Assembly: GCA_016717105.1 (NCBI GenBank)
Contig: JADKGF010000022.1
Span: forward strand, 1-64,000
Reading direction: 5' to 3'
DNA from: Saprospiraceae bacterium
Lineage (GTDB): Bacteria; Bacteroidota; Bacteroidia; Chitinophagales; Saprospiraceae
DNA length: 64,000 nucleotides
The position numbers were made by a program, and so were the translations under genes. Positions 28,027-36,800 of the stretch are shown here, piece after piece; position 1 is the first letter of the stretch; every line of letters starts with the position of its first letter. Under the pieces are notes generated by a model that was given only the letters and a program-made list of their open reading frames with translations, made no database searches and had not been told where the DNA came from.

Positions 28027-29604
28027 ATGCGAATTTTTACTAAGTTATTTATTCTTATTTTTTTACTTGCCATGGGCAACATGGTAAATGCCCAAACTGG
28101 GAGATACACCAGTGAAGTATTTTCAAAAGTAAACGTTTCAACACAAATACCTTTGCAAAGTAACTTTACTGTAATGCCTTGGGTTGGAGGATTGTTAGGC
28201 GGTATGCCTGGTGGTGGTTCTACTAGACAACCATTGAGAGCACAATTTTATTCACCTGATGGAGATACTGAAACCAAGAGACCTCTTGTAATTTATCTAC
28301 ACACAGGAAATTTCATTCCTTTTTCTTTTAACGGTTCATGCGGAGGAACAGTTAAAGATTCTTCAAATGTTGAAATTGCCACTAGACTCGCAAAAATGGG
28401 TTATGTCGTTGCAGTTGTAGAATACCGTCAGGGTTGGTTGCCTACAATAGAGCAAGAATTATTAAAAAGATACACTTTGATTCAGGCAGCCTACAGAGGT
28501 GTTCAAGATGTAAACACTTATGTTAGGTATTTTAGAATGAGTGTGGACAAATTAGGAAACCCACATGGTATTGATCCAGATAAGATCACAGTTTGGGGAC
28601 AAGGTACAGGTGGTTATTTGTCATTGGCATCTGGATACTTAAATCAATACAGTGAAATTATTAATACTCCTGGTGGTAAATGGATTTTACCTGTGCAAGG
28701 TGTAGGAAATGTACCGATGATTATCGAATCACAAAATGGAACAATTGATGCAGATGGCCCTACAACATTGTCGAGCGCAGCTTATGTTCCTACAGCTGTT
28801 TTGGGATTCAAAAATGCAGATACATTATGCGTTTCCAATCACGTTGGTTATTCTTCTGAATATGCACTAACTGTAAATATGGGTGGTGCAATGGGTGACT
28901 CTTCATGGGTTAATAAAGGTGAAACACCATTGATTTCATTTCACGTGACCAGTGATGCATTTGCACCTTGTAAGACAGGTATTCTAAGAGTTCCTACAGC
29001 GCGAGGACCTGAACCTGTAGTAGAAGTTTCTGGATCTTGTGATGTTGCAGCCATCATGGATAGATTAGGAAATAATGATGTTTTCAAAACAATCCCAACG
29101 GGTAAAGATCCTTTTAATACTAGCAACAAAAGTGGCTATTTAGGATTTTATCAATTTGACAACACACCTGCAGATTCTGGCTCACCATGGGAATGGACAT
29201 TTGCATCACAACCTAAACCAAATCAACAACCTACAGATTGTAACACAGATGCCGTTTCAGCTCGTAAATATATTGATACAATCGTTGGATATTTTGCTCC
29301 ACGTGCTTGTGTAGCTTTAGGTTTAGATTGCTGGAAAGTAGGTACCCAAGACCTTACAGATTCTAAAGTGAATCTTAAAATGTCACCAAATCCAGCCACT
29401 ACAGAGTTGCAAATTTCTGTTGATTCAGATAAACCAGTTAAATCTTACATTATTTATGACATCACTGGTAGAACAGTTAGAAGTACTGTAGATGTAAATA
29501 GCAGTAATTTTGTGGTCAATAGGCAAACCTTACAAAATGGACTGTACATTATAAAATTACAATTCGAATCAGGAATTTTAAGCAAAAAAGTCTTATTTGA
29601 ATAA
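28027..29604 (+). CDS. Alpha/beta-hydrolase-fold T9SS cargo, nucleophile Ser apparently missing
   Basis: 525 residues with signal peptide (ends VNAQ) and a C-terminal T9SS sorting domain (MSPNPATTELQISV ... GILSKKVLFE). The carboxylesterase-like core is visible: the strand and oxyanion region VIYLHTGNFIPF (usual HGGxF), then GYVVAVVEYRQGW, and the elbow VWGQGTGGYLS. In active relatives the elbow reads GxSxGG; here the Ser position is Gly. No obvious substitute Ser lies at the elbow. It may bind rather than cleave its ligand, or the fold may use another nucleophile. Probably co-transcribed with the TonB receptor; a terminator follows at once. Confidence 0.82.
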   Translation: MRIFTKLFILIFLLAMGNMVNAQTGRYTSEVFSKVNVSTQIPLQSNFTVMPWVGGLLGGMPGGGSTRQPLRAQFYSPDGDTETKRPLVIYLHTGNFIPFSFNGSCGGTVKDSSNVEIATRLAKMGYVVAVVEYRQGWLPTIEQELLKRYTLIQAAYRGVQDVNTYVRYFRMSVDKLGNPHGIDPDKITVWGQGTGGYLSLASGYLNQYSEIINTPGGKWILPVQGVGNVPMIIESQNGTIDADGPTTLSSAAYVPTAVLGFKNADTLCVSNHVGYSSEYALTVNMGGAMGDSSWVNKGETPLISFHVTSDAFAPCKTGILRVPTARGPEPVVEVSGSCDVAAIMDRLGNNDVFKTIPTGKDPFNTSNKSGYLGFYQFDNTPADSGSPWEWTFASQPKPNQQPTDCNTDAVSARKYIDTIVGYFAPRACVALGLDCWKVGTQDLTDSKVNLKMSPNPATTELQISVDSDKPVKSYIIYDITGRTVRSTVDVNSSNFVVNRQTLQNGLYIIKLQFESGILSKKVLFE

Positions 29605-29622
29605 AGATAATTTTTGAGCAAT

Positions 29623-29660
29623 AAAAAAGCCCGTCAGATTTAATTTGACGGGCTTTTTTT
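29623..29660 (+). terminator. Bidirectional intrinsic terminator
   Basis: AAAAAAGCCCGTCA and TGACGGGCTTTTTTT form a 14-bp stem with a short AT loop. It lies between the convergent hydrolase and ilvE genes and can serve both. Confidence 0.92.
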
Positions 29661-29692
29661 ATATATGCTTTTGCAGATTTGCTTGTAAAAAA

Positions 29693-30754
29693 TTATGGCT
29701 TTGCTTCTACAATCCAACCAAATTTATCAGTCACAGTTCTATTGCGAATGCCATTGATAGTGTCATAAGCCCACTTACTGATTTGACGTTTTGCCATATC
29801 CAATTCAATGGTGGTATCCTTATATTTCAGGTGTGAGACAGGCGCTATGACAGCAGCAGTACCAGTACCAAAAATCTCAACGAGATCTCCAGATTGACCA
29901 GCTTCAATGATTTCGTCAATAGTTATCGGTCTCTCGGTGACTTTATATCCTTGATCTTTGAATAGTTCCAGCATGCTTTTACGTGTGATCCCATCCAAAA
30001 TAGCACCATCAAGATTTGGTGTGATGATTTCATCTTTTACCACAAAAAAGATATTCATGGTACCGACTTCCTGTATGTATTTTTTATGTACGCCATCAAG
30101 CCACATCACTTGGTCAAAACCTTCTTTGCGGGCCATAGTGGAAGGCAATAATGAAGCTGCATAATTTCCTGCTGTTTTGGCTTCACCTACACCACCTACT
30201 ACAGCTCTAACATATTTGTCCTGCGCTAAAAGTTTTACTGGATTGGTATAGTATGGTCCTACTGGCATCACAAAAATGATAAACTTGTAGGTGTCTGAAG
30301 CTTTGACACCTATAGTCTCATCCGTCGCATACATGAATGGCCGTATATATAAAGCTGATCCAGTTTGAGGTGGTATCCAAGCTTTCTCCATGTCAACCAA
30401 GGTATGAATCGCTTGTAAAAATAGATCTTCGGGCACTTCGGGCATACTCATTCTTTTGGCAGAATTGTTGAGACGTACGGCGTGCAATTCTGGACGAAAT
30501 AATAATGCATGTCCTTCTGCATCTCTGGTTGCCTTCATACCTTCGAATATTGCCTGACCGTAATGCCAAGCCATATTGCCGGGATGTGTTGGAATAGGCG
30601 CTACTGGCCTAATTTCCAAATTTGTCCATGCCCCATTGATGTAATCAGCAACAAACATGTGGTCAGAAAAAGTCTTGCCGAAAGGTAGATTATTAAAATC
30701 CACTTTCGAAATCGAAGATTCCTGAACTCGTGTAACATTGAATTTGTAACTCAT
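29693..30754 (-). CDS. ilvE: Branched-chain amino acid aminotransferase
   Basis: 353 residues, the usual length of class IV (fold type IV) PLP aminotransferases of the BCAT2 type. Visible motifs: HYGQAIFEGMKA, LYIRPFMYATDE, the PLP-lysine region GEAKTAGNYAAS, the family signature region EVGTMNIFFV and the phosphate-binding FGTGTAAVI. It transfers amino groups between glutamate and the keto acids of Leu, Ile and Val in the cytoplasm. No other branched-chain biosynthesis gene is near. The start at MSYKFNVTRVQESS matches the family. Confidence 0.95.
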   Translation of the reverse strand: MSYKFNVTRVQESSISKVDFNNLPFGKTFSDHMFVADYINGAWTNLEIRPVAPIPTHPGNMAWHYGQAIFEGMKATRDAEGHALLFRPELHAVRLNNSAKRMSMPEVPEDLFLQAIHTLVDMEKAWIPPQTGSALYIRPFMYATDETIGVKASDTYKFIIFVMPVGPYYTNPVKLLAQDKYVRAVVGGVGEAKTAGNYAASLLPSTMARKEGFDQVMWLDGVHKKYIQEVGTMNIFFVVKDEIITPNLDGAILDGITRKSMLELFKDQGYKVTERPITIDEIIEAGQSGDLVEIFGTGTAAVIAPVSHLKYKDTTIELDMAKRQISKWAYDTINGIRNRTVTDKFGWIVEAKP

Positions 30755-30977
30755 CAGATTTGTATTTTAAAATATTAAACAATTTGGTTTTGTCCTTTGA
30801 GTGCAAGATTTGGTGCAGAAAATTGCTAATTTTTACATCAAATTTGTCAGTCAGGTAAAATCTTCTTATTTTGCACCTACAAAAGTATGACTTATTTATT
30901 ATTATTTTATTTTAGATAGAATAATTTTGTGAATAAAAAACAATATTTTATTATTTCACTATTTTAGAAATATAATT

Positions 30978-31409
30978 TTGGCACTTTCCCTTATAGATCA
31001 AGTCTTTCATATTCCTGAACTTAATCCCGAAACTTTTTCGATGATTGGAGCCGAAGAAGGAAAACTTCTGGTTATCGTTGATGAAGGTGCTTTTGGAACG
31101 GATGAAGAAACCATGCTAAACAACATGATTACAGCGATCAAGTTTGATCCAAAATCAGATATCTCAAAGCTGATTTTGAAGCGAGGGCAACCAATCATAC
31201 TAAGTTATTTTCAGAGAGACTTCAAAAATATTTTAGTTTTTGGCATCACACCCGATCAATTAGGACTAAACATTGAGTTTAAATCGTATGACATTTTGCA
31301 TTTTGAAAAATATAGGATGTTGGTATGTGATTCAATTACAGAAATAAGAACCGTAGTTCAAAAGAAGCAATTGCTTTGGGCAAGACTACAAGAAATGTTT
31401 TTAAAATAA
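30978..31409 (+). CDS. Conserved hypothetical cytosolic protein upstream of rdgB
   Basis: 143 residues from a TTG start (ALSLIDQVFHIPELN); the next Met is at residue 22. The protein is mixed alpha/beta without membrane or signal segments. The C-terminal half (NILVFGITPDQLGL ... YRMLVCDSITEI ... KKQLLWARLQEMFLK) resembles small Bacteroidota proteins sometimes described as DNA polymerase III psi-like, but I cannot confirm this. It is 7 bp from rdgB and probably co-transcribed. TAATTTTG at 30922-30929 is a likely -7 box. Confidence 0.7.
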   Translation: MALSLIDQVFHIPELNPETFSMIGAEEGKLLVIVDEGAFGTDEETMLNNMITAIKFDPKSDISKLILKRGQPIILSYFQRDFKNILVFGITPDQLGLNIEFKSYDILHFEKYRMLVCDSITEIRTVVQKKQLLWARLQEMFLK

Positions 31410-31416
31410 TCACCCA

Positions 31417-31989
31417 ATGAAGACACTTGTATTCGCTACATCAAATAAACATAAACTAACTGAACTTAAGGCAATTTTGCCTGATTTTGATATAAAAGGA
31501 TTGTCAGATATTGGAATTATTGAAGAAATTCCTGAAACAGGATCTACATTGGAAGAAAATGCTTGGATAAAGGCAAAATATCTTTATGACTGTACAGGTC
31601 AGACATCGTTTTCTGAAGATACGGGACTCGAAGTAGATATTCTTGGTGGCCAACCAGGTGTTCATACCGCCAGATACGCCGGTGAGCAAAGAAATCCACA
31701 AGACAATATGGCAAAACTGCTTCATGAATTAGTTGACAAATCAGACAGGTATGCGCAGTTTAGGACAGTCATTGCCATGGTAGATGATTCAGGTGTGCGG
31801 TATTTTGAAGGCTTGGTAAGAGGTAAGATCGCTTTGCAAAAATCAGGAATAGAAGGCTTTGGTTACGATCCTGTATTTATACCAGATGGCTACGATAGGA
31901 CGTTCGCTGATTTAAGTGGTGAAATCAAAAATCAAATAAGTCATCGTGCGAGAGCTGTACAGGAATTGGTTGATTTTTTAAAGAATTGA
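31417..31989 (+). CDS. rdgB: Non-canonical purine NTP pyrophosphatase (RdgB/HAM1)
   Basis: 190 residues, full length. It hydrolyses dITP/ITP and XTP to the monophosphates and so keeps deaminated purines out of DNA and RNA. Family motifs are all present: FATSNKHKLTEL (substrate loop), SFSEDTGLEVDILGGQPGVH (catalytic Asp region), YAGEQRN and the C-terminal FGYDPVFIPDGYDRTFADL followed by KNQISHRARA. It follows the small hypothetical gene by 7 bp. Confidence 0.95.
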   Translation: MKTLVFATSNKHKLTELKAILPDFDIKGLSDIGIIEEIPETGSTLEENAWIKAKYLYDCTGQTSFSEDTGLEVDILGGQPGVHTARYAGEQRNPQDNMAKLLHELVDKSDRYAQFRTVIAMVDDSGVRYFEGLVRGKIALQKSGIEGFGYDPVFIPDGYDRTFADLSGEIKNQISHRARAVQELVDFLKN

Positions 31990-32024
31990 TCTCTACTTTT
32001 AATAAAGAAATTTGGATATATTCT

Positions 32025-32888
32025 TCACAAATACAAATCCAACATCACCAAACTACCAAAAATAAGACTTGCAATACCATTTGTTGTGAAAAAGGCAAGA
32101 TTTACCTTTGATAGATCATTGGGTGATACAAGCAAATGTTGATAAATAAGCAATCCCAAAAATGTAGTAAGACCAAGTAGCGTAAGCCAGCTCACCTGTG
32201 GAAACGATTGGAACAAAAGATACGTCACCATTATCACCGAGATAGCTGAAATCAAATGAAATATTTGTGATATCCGCAAAGCCCCGTTTGTTCCAAACAT
32301 TACAGGAATGGAATTGAGTTGGTTGGCTTTATCAAAATCCTGATCTTGTAATGCAGATAGTGTATCAAAACCAGCCACGCAAAACAAAACTGCTACACCT
32401 AATAATATAGGAAGGACATTAAAAATTCCGGTAACAGCAATATAAGCGCCTACGGGAGCTAAGGCCAATCCTAGCCCAAGTACTAAATGGCATAAAGGTG
32501 TAAATCTTTTGGTATATGAATAGCCCAATATTACTATAAGCGCCACTGGACTAAGGGCGAAACATAATGGATTTATAAAAAATGTAGTGGCGATAAATAA
32601 AGCTACATTTGCCACAACAAATCCTAAAGCAGCTTTTGAAGAAATCGTACCAGCAGGAATCTCTCTAATGACAGTCCTTGGATTTTTGGCATCAATGTCT
32701 CTATCCAGCCATCTATTGAAAGCCATGGCTGCGCTCCTTGCAAAAACCATACACAGGATCACCAAAATTAGAAGTTTGATATAGTCTGGAGGAGATGATG
32801 TAAGATATCCCAACGTAAATCCCATAAGTGCAAATGGCATTGCAAATATGGTGTGACTGAACTTGATAAGACTTAAATAATTTTTCAA
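32025..32888 (-). CDS. UbiA-family prenyltransferase (menaquinone pathway type)
   Basis: 287 residues with about eight membrane helices. Two Asp-rich motifs bind Mg-prenyl diphosphate: NRWLDRDIDAKNPRT and LSALQDQDFDK. The close resemblance to the MqnP/UbiA type (NYLSLIKFSHTIFAMPFAL) suggests a prenylation step in quinone synthesis. The start is uncertain. I choose TTG at 32886-32888 because KNYLSLIKFSHT is the usual beginning; a TTG at 32910-32912 would add 8 residues but lies within the T-run of a terminator. No ATG is available before the first helix. Confidence 0.85.
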   Translation of the reverse strand: MKNYLSLIKFSHTIFAMPFALMGFTLGYLTSSPPDYIKLLILVILCMVFARSAAMAFNRWLDRDIDAKNPRTVIREIPAGTISSKAALGFVVANVALFIATTFFINPLCFALSPVALIVILGYSYTKRFTPLCHLVLGLGLALAPVGAYIAVTGIFNVLPILLGVAVLFCVAGFDTLSALQDQDFDKANQLNSIPVMFGTNGALRISQIFHLISAISVIMVTYLLFQSFPQVSWLTLLGLTTFLGLLIYQHLLVSPNDLSKVNLAFFTTNGIASLIFGSLVMLDLYL

Positions 32889-32910
32889 TGGTCGTACCGT
32901 TTGATAGGAC

Positions 32911-32946
32911 AAAAAAAGGCTGCTCAGTAATGAACAGCCTCTTTTG
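32911..32946 (-). terminator. Intrinsic terminator of the DUF1573 gene
   Basis: On the minus strand AGGCTGTTCA and TGAGCAGCCT form a stem with one mismatch and a 4-nt loop, followed by seven T. It lies 26 bp past the DUF1573 stop and immediately before the UbiA gene. Confidence 0.8.
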
Positions 32947-32971
32947 TTTATTGGTTGTGAAACAAACCGAA

Positions 32972-33532
32972 TTATTTTCCAGCTGGCGCTTCTTCTTTTT
33001 TGTCTATTTTACCTTTGATAGTAAGGTAAGTTTCTACAGGATCAGTATTAGCAGTAATTGTAACTCTCTTACTGTCTTCTTTGCCACCTACAGCACCTTT
33101 ACCTTTAGAGTCAAAAACAACTTTGATCTCACCTGATTTACCAGGAGCAATTGCATCTTTTGGCCATTCAGGTACTGTACAACCACAGCTACCTTTAGCG
33201 TTACTGATGATTAATGGCTCATTACCTGTGTTTTTGAATTTAAAAACGTGAGTTACTTTATCTCCATCCATTACTTTTCCCCAGTCATAAGTTTCTTGAT
33301 CAAACTTAAGAGTGGTTGTTGGACCAGTTGGAACTGGAGTAGCTGGTGCTACAGCGGCAGTAGGATCAGTACCTGGTGTTACAGCTACAGGTGCATTAGG
33401 ATCAGCAGCTGGTGCAGTTGCAGCCGCAGTGTCAGTTGTTGCAGCAGCATCACCTTCTGCCTTTTCTTTACATGATGTAAAAGCAAATACAGTAACAAGT
33501 GCAATCACTGCGAATAAATTAAACCTTTTCAT
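32972..33532 (-). CDS. DUF1573 lipoprotein
   Basis: 186 residues. The signal peptide ends at a lipobox-like FTSC (Cys ~20). Residues ~25-75 are a low-complexity Ala/Thr/Pro/Val linker. The remainder is a DUF1573 Ig-like domain: FDQETYDWGKVMDGDKVTHVFKFKN, then NAKGSCGCTVPEWPK, a Cys pair typical of the family, and GEIKVVFDSKGK. These proteins are common in Bacteroidota envelopes; function is unknown. Expressed as a single gene, with a terminator directly after it. Confidence 0.87.
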   Translation of the reverse strand: MKRFNLFAVIALVTVFAFTSCKEKAEGDAAATTDTAAATAPAADPNAPVAVTPGTDPTAAVAPATPVPTGPTTTLKFDQETYDWGKVMDGDKVTHVFKFKNTGNEPLIISNAKGSCGCTVPEWPKDAIAPGKSGEIKVVFDSKGKGAVGGKEDSKRVTITANTDPVETYLTIKGKIDKKEEAPAGK

Positions 33533-33892
33533 TATACTTTACTTTTTAAGTTTGTTTAAAAAATGATTTTGATAAAAACATTGCAAAAATATAGCTATAA
33601 ATGTAAACAACAAGGTTTAGGATTTGCTTATACCTTCGATTAACAAGTAATTAACACAAATATGATATGTTTAACTTTTGAATTTTAATAGTAGTGGAAG
33701 ATTAAGCGACATCATACCTTCATTATGGTTTTGAGCTCCGTATCAGTCCAAGATGAAGCTGTCAATAGCCTGCTTTTTTTATGGATATTTTCATGATTAT
33801 GCGGCTTACTCTTAATCATATGTTAAACATATTTCAAAATAGGGTATATTTGCCTCGCAAGACGTTTCATTTATTTACCAAAATATTCGCTT
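33533..33892. other. Intergenic region; -7 box for tamB
   Basis: No gene seen in this divergent spacer. TATATTTG at 33845-33852 is a plausible -7 box for the tamB-like gene 41 nt downstream; a matching -33 TTTG is not clear. Confidence 0.5.
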
Positions 33893-36800
33893 TTGTCATC
33901 GTCTGACCATAATCTTAATGAGGATAAGAAATCCCAACTGCCTATTGGCAAATGGATAAGGCGATTTATTTGGTCGATAATCATGTTATTATTGTTCGGT
34001 ATCGTTTTGCTCCGTCTTCCTATAGTACAGACATACTTGACATCCGAACTTACAAAGTATATTTCTGAAGTTACCAACACAAAAGTTACCGCCGAAAGAA
34101 TTGATATAAATCCTTTTAGTGGGATAATTTTGCAAAACTTCAACATTATCGAAAATGAGCACGATACCATTATTCACACATCAGCATTAAACATTTCGCT
34201 ACAAAAAAATCTGTTTTTTCTATTTACCAATGAGTTGTCATTTAAGTATTTGGGATTAAAAGGGCTCATTTTGAATATTAAAACAAATGAAGGTGAGTCT
34301 ATATCAAACTTAAACCGATTTCTCGGCAAATTGATAAAAAAATCAAATGATAATAAACCAGGCAAGCCGTTAATTCTCGATGTGAAAGAAATCGATTTGT
34401 CGGATATTCACATCCTAATCACCGATGATAATAAAGGTGTAATGAACGAAATCAAACTGGCTGGTGGGACTATAGATATCAATGCTTTAGATCTTGATTG
34501 TTTGGTTTTTGACATCAATGAAATCGTATTAGATAGACCAGCATTTAATAATCGAATATTCAAGTACGATTGTACAACTACAGACAAGCTTGCTATTCCG
34601 ACAGTTGACCAAAAGCCAGAAATTGCCGTCTTGCCAGAATTAACAGTAAGAGAATTGATTGTAAAAGACGGATATTTTAGCAAAGCAAACGAGTTATTGG
34701 TTACTGAAACAAAATTTAAGCAATACCTCGACTACAATAATTTTTACTTCGACAAAATTAATCTATATTTACGAGATGTCAGCTTCAAAAATGGTTCGGA
34801 TTTTTTCGGTAGGTTAGAAACACTCAATGCTATTGACAATACAGGTTTTAATATTACTGATATCAGTGCAGATACCATTCAGGTTAATGCCAATTCTGCG
34901 GAATTAAAATCATTCAGTATTGGTATCGGCAAAACGGTTATTCAGGATCATCTCAAATTTAGTTATGCAGATTTTTCTGCTTTTGAAGATTTTACCCGGA
35001 ATGTTATCATCAATGCTGAACTAAAGAATACCGTAGTTTATATAGAAGATCTTGTACATTTTGTAAAAAGTCTCAGTGAAGTCGGCTTTGTAAAAAATAA
35101 TATACACGAAACAATACGTCTAAATGGGAAATATTATGGTAAGATCAATAACCTAGGAGGAAGAGAAGTAGATATTAAGCTAGGAGACAAATTAAGCTTG
35201 GCTGGCTCATTTAACACACGCGAATTGCTAGATGCTGATAATACTGTACTCAATATCAAGCTTGATCGATTTAATACCAGTATGCGAAAAATAAAAATGA
35301 TCTTGCCTTCATTCAATCCACCAGCCAACTTTAATAAGCTTGGATCTATCAACTTTACAGGAAGATTTGATGGATATTTGGAGGATTTTGTAGCATATGG
35401 TAAGTTGCAATCTGATCTCGGAGTGGCGGAGATGGATATGAGGCTCGATATCACCAAAGGTAGCAATAATGCCAATTATTCAGGAACACTAAATTTATTT
35501 AACTTTAATCTCGGCAAATGGAGTGATAACAATGACTTCGGTCTGGTAAATTTCAAATCAAAAGTAGCTGAAGGTAGAGGTTTGACACTCAATACAGTAA
35601 AAGCAGACCTTGATGCGACGATAAAATCTTTGTATTTTAAGAATTATCAGTACAAAGACCTGATACTCGATGGGGAAATAGACAAAAATGCCTTTAAGGG
35701 TGTATTTAAAGTCGATGACCAGAATCTTAATTTACTTTTTGATGGGACATTTGAATATATAAATAAGCAAGCTTTTCTTAATTTTAAATCAAAAATTACG
35801 CGAATCGACCTCAAAGCACTTAATTTATCAGCTTCACCGATGGCATTCAAGGCTGATATGGATATCAATCTCTCAGGCACAGGCATTAACGATTTTACGG
35901 GTGATGTTAGCATACGGCAGCTGAATATGTTGGTTAAAGATTCTACATATACAATGGATAGTATAGGTATTCTTTCAAAAATGTTGGTCACTGGTGAAAA
36001 AGAAATTCGAGTAGAAAGTGATTTAGGACGTATTGTCTTAAAAGGACGTTATGATCTTCCTAATCTGGTCAGATCCGTGAAAAAAGTAATCCATACTAAT
36101 AACCCGCAAGTTACGCAGTCTTGGAAAGCTGATGTCTCGAAGTTTTATGGTGAGCAAAAGTTTGATTTTAATATCAATTTGGTAAAGAGCAGCAACTTTT
36201 TGTCACTTGCAGGGCTGCACCAAAGTTACTTTAGAAATTTAAGTATAAAAGGTAAACTTGACACATATAAAAATGAATTTTCGGTAGCATCAGATTTACC
36301 ATATTTGAGGATAAAGAATGACTCACTTTTAAATCTACAGTTGGTGGCCACATCAGATAAGAAGTCAGGACATATTACACTTCATGTAGATTCGACCTTT
36401 GCACTCAATCGCCAATTCAATCCCATTTTTTTACAAACTAGCATCACTTCTGACACAGTAAATTTTGAATTTACTACTGAAAAACTTATCGATTCTTTAG
36501 AGAATTTTGATATCAGAGGCCGTTTGATTCCGCATGAAAAGGGATATCACCTTACATTGGCTGAAAACCTGCTTGTCATGTTGGGTTCAAAATGGAATAT
36601 TCACACAAAAAACAACATAATCTTTGGTACCAACTACCTCAATTTTGAGAATATGGTGCTTACTGATGGCTTTAGATCGATAGAGTTTAATGATGTCAAC
36701 AATAACAAAGGATTGAGTCTGGATATTGAAAATTTTGATCTTGATTTGCTCAATGGTGTTATAAAGTATGACAAAATGAAATTCGGTGGTATTACCAATG

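Noticed and set aside
29623..29660. Inverted repeat as a possible attachment site or insertion-sequence end
   Set aside because: It is a symmetric terminator with flanking A and T runs between convergent genes; no transposase or target duplication is present.
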